The notes under the pieces: generated by a model
Databases searched by the model: none
The model's input: the letters and a program-made list of their open reading frames with translations, nothing else
What the model was told of the DNA's origin: nothing
Translations under genes and position numbers: made by a program
Shown: positions 17,075-25,495 of the stretch, piece after piece
How positions within the stretch are numbered: the first letter of the stretch is position 1
How the letters are laid out: every line of letters starts with the position of its first letter
DNA from: Bradyrhizobium iriomotense
GTDB lineage: Bacteria; Pseudomonadota; Alphaproteobacteria; Rhizobiales; Xanthobacteraceae
Direction of reading: 5' to 3'
DNA: 64,000 nt
NCBI RefSeq assembly: GCF_018129405.1
Contig: NZ_JAFCLP010000001.1
Coordinates: forward strand, 124,001 to 188,000

Positions 17075-17886
17075 GCGGCCCTGCCGCGACATCGCTCAGT
17101 GAGGCCGCCGCCGCGACGCGGTCGATCACGCTGCCGGATTCGCTGCGCAAGCTGATCCGGCTCCTGCTCGGTCTCGCCATTGCGGCAGTGATCTGGGAAG
17201 GCGCGGTGGTACTGTTCGGCATCCGTCCCTACTACCTTCCGCGCCTCAGTACGATTCTGCTGGCGATGGCGGCAACGCCTCGGGCCTATGTCGACGGTTT
17301 CCTGCGCACGCTTGCGGAGACGCTGATTGGCTTTGCGTCCGGCGGCGCCTTCGGCGTGCTCATGGGTATCGTGTTCTTCCGCGTCCGCGCGCTGCGCGAG
17401 ATGATCTTTCCGATCTTCGTGGTGTCGCAGACCATTCCGGTCATCGCCTTCGGCGCGCTGGTGGTGCTGTGGTTCGGCAACACGCTGCTAGCCAAGGCGA
17501 TCATCGCGTTCTATCTGACCTTCTTCCCGGTGACGGTGAACACGCTGCTGGGCCTCGAGACGGTCGATCCCAAACAGGTCGCGCTGATGCGCAGCTTCGG
17601 CGCTTCCAACCGCCAGCTCCTGCTGCGCCTGCAGCTTCCGACCGCGCTGCCACAGATCTTCGTCGCGTTGCGGCTCGCAGCATCTTTGAGCCTCGTCGGC
17701 GCCATCGTGGGCGAATGGTTCGGCGACACCACCGGGCTCGGCGTGCTGCTGCTCCAGGCCATGTTCACCGAGAACGTCGTCGCGATCTGGGGCGCCCTGC
17801 TCGCCGCGGCCCTGCTCGGCACCGGCTTCTATGCGGTGGTCGCCGCGGTAGAGCGGCATCTCGTGTTCTGGAGCGCCGAGCAATGA
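17071..17886 (+). CDS. ABC transporter permease (first of a pair)
   Basis: Integral membrane permease of 271 aa in the TauC/SsuC/ThiX family with about six hydrophobic segments. The cytoplasmic EAA-type loop that contacts the ATPase reads LMRSFGASNRQLLLRLQLPTA near residues 170-190. The GTG start overlaps the stop of the binding-protein gene as GTGA, and the stop overlaps the next permease start as ATGA. Together with the second permease it forms a heterodimeric channel. Confidence 0.9.
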   Translation: MSGPAATSLSEAAAATRSITLPDSLRKLIRLLLGLAIAAVIWEGAVVLFGIRPYYLPRLSTILLAMAATPRAYVDGFLRTLAETLIGFASGGAFGVLMGIVFFRVRALREMIFPIFVVSQTIPVIAFGALVVLWFGNTLLAKAIIAFYLTFFPVTVNTLLGLETVDPKQVALMRSFGASNRQLLLRLQLPTALPQIFVALRLAASLSLVGAIVGEWFGDTTGLGVLLLQAMFTENVVAIWGALLAAALLGTGFYAVVAAVERHLVFWSAEQ

Positions 17887-18641
17887 ACCGGGCGCTCGCC
17901 TTTCCCTCGTTCGCCGTGCAGCGCGGCGTTCTCGGCGCCGTCATCCTGATCGCGTGCTGGGAAGGCGTCGCGCGCGGGCTGCATCTGCCGGCCTATGTTC
18001 TGCCCGCGGTCAGCGACATCGTCGCGGGTCTCTGGTCCAAGCGCGCGATACTCATCGACGCCGCCGGCTACACACTGCTCGAAGCACTGGCCGGCTACGG
18101 GCTCGGCTGCCTGATCGGCATCGGCCTCGCCGTCGCCATCGCGCTGGTGCCGGCGCTTCGCAGCGCGATCCTGCCGCTTGCAACCGCGATCAATTCGGTG
18201 CCGGTGGTCGGCTATTCGCCATTGATCCTGCTCTGGTTCGGCATCGGCGTCAGCTCGAAGATCGTGATGGTGGCGATGGCGGTGAGCTTCACCATCCTGC
18301 TGTCGATGCTGGCCGGGCTCGACCGCGTCGATCGCCGCGCCGTCGACCTCATGAAGAGTTTTGGCGCGAGCCGCCTCAGCGTGCTCTGGCGCCTGCGCCT
18401 GCCGACCGCCTTGCCGCTGCTGCTCGCGGGCATGCGCGTCTCCACGGTCCGCAGCGTGATTGTGGCGATCGTCACCGAGATGTTAGGGGCCCATGGCGGG
18501 CTCGGCTGGGTGATCTACCAGGCCGTGCTTCAGATCGACTTCGTTCAGGTCTGGTCGGCGATCTTCGTCGCTTCGGCGGCGAGCCTCGCCTTCTTCGGCC
18601 TGATCGGCTTCCTCGAGCGAAAGATCCTGTTCTGGACATGA
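17883..18641 (+). CDS. ABC transporter permease (second of a pair)
   Basis: Permease of 252 aa, homologous to the one just upstream. The coupling loop reads DLMKSFGASRLSVLWRLRLPTA, almost matching the loop of its partner, so the pair arose by duplication. The long open frame that begins far upstream is an out-of-frame read through the first permease gene; the ATG at 17883 in the ATGA overlap is the true start. The monooxygenase gene starts 4 bp after its stop. Confidence 0.9.
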   Translation: MNRALAFPSFAVQRGVLGAVILIACWEGVARGLHLPAYVLPAVSDIVAGLWSKRAILIDAAGYTLLEALAGYGLGCLIGIGLAVAIALVPALRSAILPLATAINSVPVVGYSPLILLWFGIGVSSKIVMVAMAVSFTILLSMLAGLDRVDRRAVDLMKSFGASRLSVLWRLRLPTALPLLLAGMRVSTVRSVIVAIVTEMLGAHGGLGWVIYQAVLQIDFVQVWSAIFVASAASLAFFGLIGFLERKILFWT

Positions 18642-18645
18642 CGCC

Positions 18646-19950
18646 ATGAAACGACAGATGCATCTCGGATTGTTCATCCTCGGCACCGGCAGCCATGTCG
18701 CGGGATGGCGCTATCCCGGCGCGGTCGACAGTTTTCAGGATTTTGCTGCGATCCAGCAGATCGGCCGCACCGCCGAGCGCGGCAAGTTCGACCTGATCTT
18801 CATGGGCGACAATCTCTATGCCGATGCCGCCGCCCATCCCTCCTACACGCTGCGGCTCGAGCCGCTGACGATGCTGGCGGCGCTTTCGACCTCGACCAGC
18901 CATATCGGCCTCGGCGCCACCGTCTCAACCACCTACAGCGATCCGTTCTCGGTCGCACGCGTGTTTGCTTCGCTCGATCACATCTCGAACGGTCGCGCGG
19001 CGTGGAACGCCGTGACGACGGCCAATCCGGCGACCGCGGCGAATTTCGGCACAACGCACCCCGACCATGCCCGCCGCTACGAGATGGCGGGTGAGTTCCT
19101 CGACGTGGTCAAGGGTCTGTGGGACGGCTGGGCGGATGATGCCATCGTCGCCGATCGCGCCAGCGGCCTCTACATCGATCCGGCAAAGCTGCGTCCGATC
19201 GACCATGACGGCGCGTTCTTCAAGGTGAAGGGCCCGCTCAACATCGGTCGCAGTCCGCAAGGCCAGCCCGTTGTGCTCCAGGCCGGCGGCTCCGAAGCCG
19301 GACAGGCGCTCGCCGCACGCACCGCCGACATCGTATTCTCGGTGGTGCAGGACATCGAGGAGGCCAAGGCCGGTTACACCTCGCTGAAGACGCGCCTGCC
19401 GGCTTTCGGGCGCAGGGCCGAGGACGTCACGGTGCTGCCGGGCGTCATGCCCGTGGTCGGCCGCACCGACAAGGAGGCGTTCGAGAAGCTCAACACGCTC
19501 CAGAGCTTTGTCAGCGGCAGCAACGCGCTCGCCATCCTGTCCGATCGGTTCGGGCGCGACATGTCGGCTTACGATCTCGACGGACCGATCCCGGACATCG
19601 CGCCGTCCGACAGCTATCATAGCTTCGCCAGCGTCATGCTCGCCAAGGGCCGCCGCGAGAACATGACGCTGCGCGATCTCTACAATCTCACCGCCGCTGC
19701 CCGCGGCCATTGGGTGCTGTGCGGCTCGGCCGAACGCATCGCCGACACACTCCAGCTCTGGTTCGAGGAACATGCCGCCGACGGCTTCAACGTAATGCCG
19801 CCTTATTTCCACGAGGGTTTTGAGGACTTTGTCGAGCTCGTCGTGCCGATCCTGCAGGAGCGCGGGCTTTTCCGTGCCGATTATGAGGGCACGGCATTGC
19901 GCGATCATCTCGGCCTCGCGCGGCCGGCCAATCCGTACTTCGCGGCTTAG
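18646..19950 (+). CDS. FMN-dependent monooxygenase, NtaA/SnaA/DszA (luciferase-like) family
   Basis: A 434-aa bacterial-luciferase-fold monooxygenase. Family hallmarks are the N-terminal HLGLFI-x-GxHxxGWRYPGA segment, FDLIFMGD, the RVFASLDHISNGRAAWNAVT block and the YEMAGEF region. These enzymes take reduced FMN from a separate reductase and oxidise nitrilotriacetate, sulfonates, dibenzothiophene sulfone or pristinamycin-type substrates. It ends the importer operon, so the imported compound is its likely substrate. The partner reductase is probably the gene at 8753-9283 in the divergent arm. Its stop overlaps the stop of the convergent lyase gene by 4 bp. Confidence 0.9.
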   Translation: MKRQMHLGLFILGTGSHVAGWRYPGAVDSFQDFAAIQQIGRTAERGKFDLIFMGDNLYADAAAHPSYTLRLEPLTMLAALSTSTSHIGLGATVSTTYSDPFSVARVFASLDHISNGRAAWNAVTTANPATAANFGTTHPDHARRYEMAGEFLDVVKGLWDGWADDAIVADRASGLYIDPAKLRPIDHDGAFFKVKGPLNIGRSPQGQPVVLQAGGSEAGQALAARTADIVFSVVQDIEEAKAGYTSLKTRLPAFGRRAEDVTVLPGVMPVVGRTDKEAFEKLNTLQSFVSGSNALAILSDRFGRDMSAYDLDGPIPDIAPSDSYHSFASVMLAKGRRENMTLRDLYNLTAAARGHWVLCGSAERIADTLQLWFEEHAADGFNVMPPYFHEGFEDFVELVVPILQERGLFRADYEGTALRDHLGLARPANPYFAA

Positions 19951-20873
19951 AGCGCGCCGGCAGTTCGCAGTGCCTGCTCGAGCGCCTTTAGCTCGCCCGG
20001 CGTAGCCGGCGGTTGCGGCGGCCGCGCCGCGTCGCATGACAGGCGTCCGAGCAGCCTCAGGCAGGCCTTGAGCCGCACGGTCGCCCGTCCACCCGGCGCA
20101 TCGCGATAGATCGCGACCGCCAGCGGATAGAGCTTCTCATGCGCGACGCGCGCCCGCTCCCAATCGCCGGCCTCCGCCGCAGTCCAGAGGCTCACCACGA
20201 GCTCCGGCGCCACGCAGGCAAGGCTGACCTGGCTGCCGGCCGAGCCGATGAGATAGCTCGTCAGCAGGTGCTCGTCGCCGGAGCCGAGTACGACGAACTC
20301 CGGCCGCAGCTTGCGGATCAGCCGCAGATTCTGTTCGTAGGCCGCAACCTCCCAGCTGCCTTCCTTCACCGCAACGAAACGGGGATCGGCGACAAGCCGC
20401 GTAAGCAGCGACGGGGCGTAGGCCATGGCTCCCGCGCCGACGGGCGCGGCGTAGAGCATCAGCGGGACTGTCGTTGCATCGCGGATATGGCGGTGATGCT
20501 CGATCACGCATTCATCGGCATGGCCGAGCGCCCAGCTGTTCGGCGGAAACACCAGCAGCCCATCCGCGCCGGCCTGCTCCAGCGCAGCCGCCTCGCGCAC
20601 GGCCTCGAGGCTCGATTCGTGGTTGACCCCGGAGACGATCAGGCAGTCCTTCGCGTGCTGACGCGCCAGCTCCACCACCCGCCGCTTCTCGGCCAGCGAC
20701 AGCACAAAATTCTCACCGGCGTGGCCGTTGACGAGGAGCCCATTGATGCCGGGCGTAGACGCCACCGAGGTGAGATGGCTTGCGAGCTGCGCCTCGTCGA
20801 TCTCGAAATCGGGCGTCATCGGCACGATGGTGGCGGCGTGAATGCCGCGCAGGCGGTCGTTGAATGTCCGCAT
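19947..20873 (-). CDS. DapA/NAL-family lyase, NGHAGE subtype (copy 1)
   Basis: A 308-aa class I aldolase of the dihydrodipicolinate synthase/N-acetylneuraminate lyase family. Schiff-base lysine K170 lies in FVAVKEGSW and the proton-relay tyrosine Y141 in LMLYAAP. The usual GTTGE/GSTGE carboxylate-binding motif reads NGHAGE (49-54), as in copy 2 but not copy 3. It is the last gene of the long LacI-linked minus operon, 9 bp after the ABC ATPase. The gene converges with the monooxygenase gene. It probably splits or forms a 2-keto acid rather than making lysine. Confidence 0.88.
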   Translation of the reverse strand: MRTFNDRLRGIHAATIVPMTPDFEIDEAQLASHLTSVASTPGINGLLVNGHAGENFVLSLAEKRRVVELARQHAKDCLIVSGVNHESSLEAVREAAALEQAGADGLLVFPPNSWALGHADECVIEHHRHIRDATTVPLMLYAAPVGAGAMAYAPSLLTRLVADPRFVAVKEGSWEVAAYEQNLRLIRKLRPEFVVLGSGDEHLLTSYLIGSAGSQVSLACVAPELVVSLWTAAEAGDWERARVAHEKLYPLAVAIYRDAPGGRATVRLKACLRLLGRLSCDAARPPQPPATPGELKALEQALRTAGAL

Positions 20874-20882
20874 CTTGGCCGA

Positions 20883-21671
20883 TCAATGAATGATCTGGTC
20901 GAGGAACGTCCGCGCCCGCTCGGACTTCGGATGCTTGAAGAACTCTTCCGGCGCGGCCTGCTCGACCACCTTGCCCTCGTTCATGAACACGATGCGGTCG
21001 GCGACTTCGCGGGCAAAGCCCATCTCGTGGGTGACGCAAAGCATGGTCATGCCCTCCTCCGCGAGCTTCTTCATGGTCTCCAGCACCTCCTTGACCATCT
21101 CGGGGTCGAGCGCCGAGGTCGGCTCGTCGAACAGCATGATCTTGGGACGCATGCACAGCGCCCGCGCGATCGCGACGCGCTGCTGCTGGCCGCCCGAGAG
21201 CTGTCCGGGGAATTTCTCGGCCTGGTCCGGAATCCGAACCTTCGTGAGGAAATGCATGGCGAGGTCCTTGGCCTCCGCCTCGCTCATGCCGTTCGCGGTC
21301 ATCGGTGCCAGAGTGCAGTTCTCCAGCACCGTCATGTGCGGGAACAGATTAAAACTCTGGAACACCATGCCGGTGTCGCGCCTGACCGCATCGATGTTCT
21401 TGCGCTGATGGTCGAGCTCGACGCCGTTGACGTAGATCAGGCCCTCGTCGTGCTTCTCGATGTGGTTGATGCAGCGGATGAGCGTCGACTTGCCCGAGCC
21501 GGAGGGACCGCAGACCACGATCTTCTCGCCCTTGGCGACCTTGAGATCGATCTGGTCGAGCGCGGTAAAGTCGCCATAGTGCTTGTAGACGGCCTCCATG
21601 CGAACCGCAGGAATCTCGCGGAGCGGCGACTGCGTCATCGCGCCTTCCATATTCATCGACATCTCGCTCAT
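20883..21671 (-). CDS. ABC transporter ATPase, polar amino acid (GlnQ/HisP) type
   Basis: A 262-aa ATPase with Walker [11 protein letters not shown]-loop [13 protein letters not shown], signature LSGGQQQR, Walker [15 protein letters not shown] and switch histidine in VTHEMGFA. These are the standard features of amino acid uptake ATPases. The start ATG overlaps the permease stop (ATGA). It works with the permease at 21668-22399 and the binding protein at 22419-23255. Confidence 0.93.
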   Translation of the reverse strand: MSEMSMNMEGAMTQSPLREIPAVRMEAVYKHYGDFTALDQIDLKVAKGEKIVVCGPSGSGKSTLIRCINHIEKHDEGLIYVNGVELDHQRKNIDAVRRDTGMVFQSFNLFPHMTVLENCTLAPMTANGMSEAEAKDLAMHFLTKVRIPDQAEKFPGQLSGGQQQRVAIARALCMRPKIMLFDEPTSALDPEMVKEVLETMKKLAEEGMTMLCVTHEMGFAREVADRIVFMNEGKVVEQAAPEEFFKHPKSERARTFLDQIIH

Positions 21672-22399
21672 GCCCGGGCCTCCACGCTCGCCTGTGCGAC
21701 CGGCGCCCTCGCTGCGACCCGCCTTGTTTTCGCGGCGCTCGACCGGCCGAAATGCTTTTCCAGCCGGCGCTGAACCGCATCCCAGACCGAGGTCAGGATC
21801 AGGTAATACGCCGTCGCAGCCGCATAGACTTCGAGAATTTGAAAGTGCTCCTGCATCAGCATGTCGCTGCGGCGCATGAGCTCCTCGACCGAGATCACGG
21901 AGGCAAGCGAAGTCGCCTTCAAGAGCGAGTTGATGGAGTTGCCGAGCGGCGGGATCATCAACCGGAACGCCTGCGGCAGGGTCACGCGGCGGAACGTCAC
22001 CCAGGGCGACAGGCTGAGCGCCCAGGCGGCCTCGCGCTGCCCCGCCGACACCGCCATGAAGCCGCTGCGCACGATCTCGGCGAGATAGGCCGCCTCGTTG
22101 AGGATCAGCCCGACGAGCGCGCAGGTGATCACGCTGAACTTGATGCCCAGCTGCGGCAAGCCGCTGTAGATCACCACCAGCTGGATCAGCAGCGGCGTGC
22201 CGCGGAAGAACCAGATGTAGAAGCGCGCGGCACCCGCGAGCACCGGATTGGACGACATGCGCAGCAACGCGATGCCCATGCCGAGGATCAATCCGCCGAC
22301 AACCGCCGCCACCGTCAAGCCGATGGTGACGAGCACTCCCTTCATCAGGAAGTAATTGAAGAAGTAGCTGACGGCGGCCGTCGGACTGAAATGGCTCAT
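21668..22399 (-). CDS. ABC transporter permease, polar amino acid (HisM/GlnP) type
   Basis: Membrane protein of 243 aa with the amino-acid-permease signature: an [10 protein letters not shown] segment, the [28 protein letters not shown] coupling loop and the [19 protein letters not shown] block. Only one permease gene is present, so it should act as a homodimer. The start MSHFSP has a ribosome-binding site; 16 additional residues upstream in frame are not needed. It is coupled to the ATPase gene. Confidence 0.92.
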   Translation of the reverse strand: MSHFSPTAAVSYFFNYFLMKGVLVTIGLTVAAVVGGLILGMGIALLRMSSNPVLAGAARFYIWFFRGTPLLIQLVVIYSGLPQLGIKFSVITCALVGLILNEAAYLAEIVRSGFMAVSAGQREAAWALSLSPWVTFRRVTLPQAFRLMIPPLGNSINSLLKATSLASVISVEELMRRSDMLMQEHFQILEVYAAATAYYLILTSVWDAVQRRLEKHFGRSSAAKTRRVAARAPVAQASVEARA

Positions 22400-22418
22400 C
22401 GGCTCGTCTCCGTAGGTA

Positions 22419-23255
22419 TCAGGCCGGACCGGGGCCGGCGATCGCAAGCGGCTGGTCGGCCGGCATGGCGGTCAGGCCGAACTTGTCGAACAGCGCCTGA
22501 TAAAAGCCGTCAGCCCGCATCGCGTTGAGCGCCTTGACGACGGTATCGGCGACTGTCTTGTTGCGGAAACCAAGCGTGGTCCTGGCCGTGCCGAGCCCGC
22601 TCAGGACTTCCTTCACGCGGCCACGGCCGACGAGATCGCGCGCCACGCTGTCGACCAGCAGCGCATTGTCAACCTGACCCGCGAGCAGCGCGCTGACGAC
22701 GTTGGTCGCGGTCGGGAACGTCCGCATCTCGACGGCCGCGCCACCTTTCGCCACGCTCGCATCGCTGAGTTTCTTGAGCCAGTTCATCTGGTAGCTGCTG
22801 ACCTCGACCGCGGATGATTTTCCGATCAGATCGCTTTCGGTAGCAATTTTTGTGCCGCTGTCAGGAGCCACCACGACCGAGATGGCCTGAATGGCGTACG
22901 GCACCATGTACATCAGCTTCGACCGTTCCTCGGTCCAGAACATGCCGGTGTTGACACCGTCGATGCGCGCTGCGCCCAAGGCAGGAATCATCGCCGGAAA
23001 ATCCATCCGGACGAGTTCGACGGGAAGACACAACCGCTTGCCGAGCTCGGCGGCGAGCTCGACGTTGAGGCCCTGCAGCTGACCGTCCTTGTCGACGAAC
23101 TGCTGCGGCGGATTGGTCGGGTTGATGGAGAGCTGCAATTTGCCGGGCGCAATCAGATTGTCATCGGTGATTGCGGGCGTACAGGCGGCATGCACCGCCG
23201 TGGATGCGAGAACGAGCGCGGCGGCCGCACTCAAGCGAAACAGTGTCGAGACCAT
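22419..23255 (-). CDS. ABC substrate-binding protein, amino-acid type (copy 1)
   Basis: Periplasmic binding protein of 278 aa with a signal peptide cleaved after STAVHA. The fold is the SBP_bac_3 type used for polar amino acids and related acids. It shares blocks such as INPTxPPQQFVD, LQGLNVELA, RMDFPxMIPAL and FWTEERSK with the orphan binding protein at 33729-34565, which has the same length. A cysteine near the mature start and one in RLC are shared by both. The start has GGAGG 6 nt upstream. A 122-bp non-coding stretch separates it from the preceding small gene; I see no clear site there. Confidence 0.92.
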   Translation of the reverse strand: MVSTLFRLSAAAALVLASTAVHAACTPAITDDNLIAPGKLQLSINPTNPPQQFVDKDGQLQGLNVELAAELGKRLCLPVELVRMDFPAMIPALGAARIDGVNTGMFWTEERSKLMYMVPYAIQAISVVVAPDSGTKIATESDLIGKSSAVEVSSYQMNWLKKLSDASVAKGGAAVEMRTFPTATNVVSALLAGQVDNALLVDSVARDLVGRGRVKEVLSGLGTARTTLGFRNKTVADTVVKALNAMRADGFYQALFDKFGLTAMPADQPLAIAGPGPA

Positions 23256-23377
23256 GGATACCTCCAGTAAGACGCCAATGACCGATGCAGTTCCTCGCCC
23301 GGGATTCCCCCTTGATGTTTCTTGGATGCGGCCGGCCGGATCTCGCGACATGGCAGGCAGCATCGTCTTCGATCTGC

Positions 23378-23680
23378 TCAAGCCGGTCCCGACATCGGCC
23401 TGAGCTGGATGCGCATGAAATTCTTCACCAGGGATTCGAACGGACCAAAACCCTTCACCTTCAAAAACTCCGGCGTCTCGAACGCCCACCGCCCCGCGAC
23501 TTCGTACATCGCGGCGTATTTCGGTCCGTCGCCGACCGAGACGAAGCGCTTGGCCGAGAGCCAGCCGGGACAGGCGAGCAGATCAGGGAAATGCTTCTGC
23601 TCGTACCAGGCGTTGAACGCAGCCTCGTGCTCGGGATCGATGTCGACTCGCACGATATGGATGAAGGCTTCGTCCGGCAT
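23378..23680 (-). CDS. Small EthD/ABM-like ferredoxin-fold protein
   Basis: A protein of about 100 aa with a FIHIVRVDIDPEHEAAFNAWYEQKHFPDLLACPGWLSAKRF start that matches the dimeric alpha-beta barrel layout (EthD, antibiotic biosynthesis monooxygenase and DUF4286-type families). W-Y-E-x-x-H-x-P-D-L is the typical EthD-like helix. The ATG at 23680 has GAGGGG 8 nt upstream; an ATG at 23695 overlapping the upstream stop as ATGA is an alternative. It may assist oxidation, isomerisation or dehydration of a pathway compound. No definite function is known. Confidence 0.75.
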   Translation of the reverse strand: MPDEAFIHIVRVDIDPEHEAAFNAWYEQKHFPDLLACPGWLSAKRFVSVGDGPKYAAMYEVAGRWAFETPEFLKVKGFGPFESLVKNFMRIQLRPMSGPA

Positions 23681-23691
23681 CGGATCGCCCC

Positions 23692-24645
23692 TCATGCCAG
23701 ACGGATATCGCCGGCCGCGCGCGCCGCGCCGACCGTCGTTGCAATGGCATCGCACAGCGCCGGCAGAACCGGCAGCAGCGGCGGCCGCGGATCGGCGTTG
23801 CGGATCAGGCCGAGCGCCTTCAGCCCGACCTTCATGCGGGTGTGCATGTCCATGATCGGCGCAGGTCCGTAGATCGCGCGCACGATCGGATAGAGCCGCT
23901 CGTTGACGGCGCGCATCGCCTTGAGGTCGTCGGCGAGCGAGGCCTGCCAGAGCGCTGCGAACAGATGCGGTGCGAGGCTGACGAGGCCGGACAGAATGCC
24001 GTCGCCGCCGACGGCGAGCTGCGGCAGGAACCAGTGGAAGTTCGACGGCAGGATCGCGACGGAAGGATCGGCCTGCTTCACCGCCCGCCGGTTCTCGTCA
24101 TAGGCCAGCATGGTATCGCTGCCTTCCTTGACGGCGATGACGCTGTCGAGCGCGGCGATTTTCGCGAGGGTCTCCGGCGAATAGCCGAAGCCGGACGCCA
24201 GCGGATATTGGAAGATCGACACGGGAATTCCGATTGCGGAGCTGACCGCCTGCACGAAAGCCACCGGCGCGCGCGAGGTCGCCGAGGCGCCGCCGCCGAG
24301 CGGCGCGGGCGGAAACAACACGGCGCAATCGGCGCCGGAAGCTTCCGCGAGCTGCGCCTGATGGATCGCTTCCGCCGTCGAATGCGCGATGATACCTGAA
24401 AGCAGCGGCTTGGCGCCGATCTGCCGGCGCGTCCGCTCGATCACGGCCTGACGCTCATCGTCCGAGAGCGATCCGCCCTCACCCGCGTGGCCATTGACGA
24501 ACACGGCCGCGATGCCGTCCGGGCAGGCGCAATAGTCGAGCACGCGGGCATAGCCGTCCCAGTCGATCGAGCTGTCGTCCCTGAAGGGCAGCACGGTCGC
24601 GACCGTGACGCCGCGCAGATCCGGTTTCTTCATCGCCTTGCTCAT
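23692..24645 (-). CDS. DapA/NAL-family lyase, NGHAGE subtype lacking the usual tyrosine (copy 2)
   Basis: A 317-aa member of the DapA/N-acetylneuraminate lyase family. Schiff-base lysine K173 lies in VIAVKEGSD and the NGHAGE motif is at 51-56. The position of the usual catalytic tyrosine (xYNxP) reads FQYP, so phenylalanine F145 replaces it. It starts with an ATGA overlap with the MaoC-like gene. Copies 1 and 2 share the NGHAGE variant and probably arose from one duplication. The missing tyrosine may mean altered chemistry or a shifted proton relay. Confidence 0.87.
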   Translation of the reverse strand: MSKAMKKPDLRGVTVATVLPFRDDSSIDWDGYARVLDYCACPDGIAAVFVNGHAGEGGSLSDDERQAVIERTRRQIGAKPLLSGIIAHSTAEAIHQAQLAEASGADCAVLFPPAPLGGGASATSRAPVAFVQAVSSAIGIPVSIFQYPLASGFGYSPETLAKIAALDSVIAVKEGSDTMLAYDENRRAVKQADPSVAILPSNFHWFLPQLAVGGDGILSGLVSLAPHLFAALWQASLADDLKAMRAVNERLYPIVRAIYGPAPIMDMHTRMKVGLKALGLIRNADPRPPLLPVLPALCDAIATTVGAARAAGDIRLA

Positions 24646-25073
24646 GACGGTTTTCGCCGCGGGAATTTCAGGCTCGCGCGTGCCTTCAGCACTTCGAGGC
24701 CGCCCTCGTTGCGCGCGCTGGCTTCCCAGATGATGGTGCGGGTCTCGTCGTGCTGCTCGGCGATCCAGACGTCGAAGGTGAGCGTGTCGCCGTAGAACAC
24801 GGGGCCGGTGAACCAGAAGCGGTCCTCCACCGACACGCCGATGGTGCCGACCAGCTCAGAGGTGAGAATGCTGGTGCAAAGGCCCGCAACCATGATCCCC
24901 GGCGCCAGCCGGCGGCCAAAGCGCGTCGCGCCGGCATAGACCTCGTCGACATGGACGGGGCCGAAATCGCCGGTCGCGGCGATATAGAGCGCGCCATCAG
25001 CCTCGGTGATGGTCTTGCTCAGGCTGACCCTGTCATTCACCTTGAGATCGTCGAAGGACTTTGGCTCGTACAT
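24642..25073 (-). CDS. MaoC-like hotdog hydratase, catalytic residues present
   Basis: A 143-aa single hotdog domain. The hydratase motif reads ATGDFGPVHVDE, with the catalytic aspartate D36 and histidine H41 of the (R)-specific enoyl-CoA hydratase family, and the following RLAPGIMVAGL matches the family loop. It probably hydrates an enoyl-CoA. It lies directly beside a second hotdog gene that lacks these residues, with only 3 bp between them, suggesting a mixed complex. It overlaps the copy-2 lyase gene by ATGA. Confidence 0.85.
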   Translation of the reverse strand: MYEPKSFDDLKVNDRVSLSKTITEADGALYIAATGDFGPVHVDEVYAGATRFGRRLAPGIMVAGLCTSILTSELVGTIGVSVEDRFWFTGPVFYGDTLTFDVWIAEQHDETRTIIWEASARNEGGLEVLKARASLKFPRRKPS

Positions 25074-25076
25074 GGC

Positions 25077-25484
25077 TCAGGCCTTGGCGAAGGGAACCAG
25101 CGTTGCGGTGCCGTCCACCACGGTGGCGCCCGAGGGCGACAGCGTGCAGGTGACGCGGCAGACCGCATCATCGCCGGCGACCGAAACGATCTCGGCCCTG
25201 GCCTCGACAGACTCGCCAACGATCACGGGCGCAGCGAAACTCAGTGCGATGCTGCCGATCCGCCGCGTCGGTCCGCCGAGCTGGCTGAGGCACGTGGTGG
25301 CAAGACCGCCGACCGCGAGCTCGAACGCCACCATGTTGGACGCGCCCGCTCTCTTCGCACGGACGGCATCGACATAGAGACCGCCGAGATTGCCGCTGAT
25401 GCCGGTGAACATCGCCTGCTCGGCCACCGTCATGGTCTTGCGGAAGGCGAAGGCTGCGCCGGGCTTGAGAGGTGCGTGAGACAT
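25077..25484 (-). CDS. Hotdog-fold protein, MaoC-like without the catalytic Asp/His
   Basis: A 135-aa hotdog protein. Where active MaoC proteins have GDxNPxHxD, this one reads GNLGGLYVD (31-39), so the aspartate is replaced by asparagine N32 and the histidine by tyrosine Y37. It is therefore probably a structural partner of the catalytic hotdog protein encoded 3 bp downstream, as in other two-subunit hydratases, or a thioesterase-like protein. Two in-line genes of similar size and the tight spacing support the pairing. Direct evidence for a complex is lacking. Confidence 0.75.
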   Translation of the reverse strand: MSHAPLKPGAAFAFRKTMTVAEQAMFTGISGNLGGLYVDAVRAKRAGASNMVAFELAVGGLATTCLSQLGGPTRRIGSIALSFAAPVIVGESVEARAEIVSVAGDDAVCRVTCTLSPSGATVVDGTATLVPFAKA

Positions 25485-25495
25485 CGATCGCTTCC

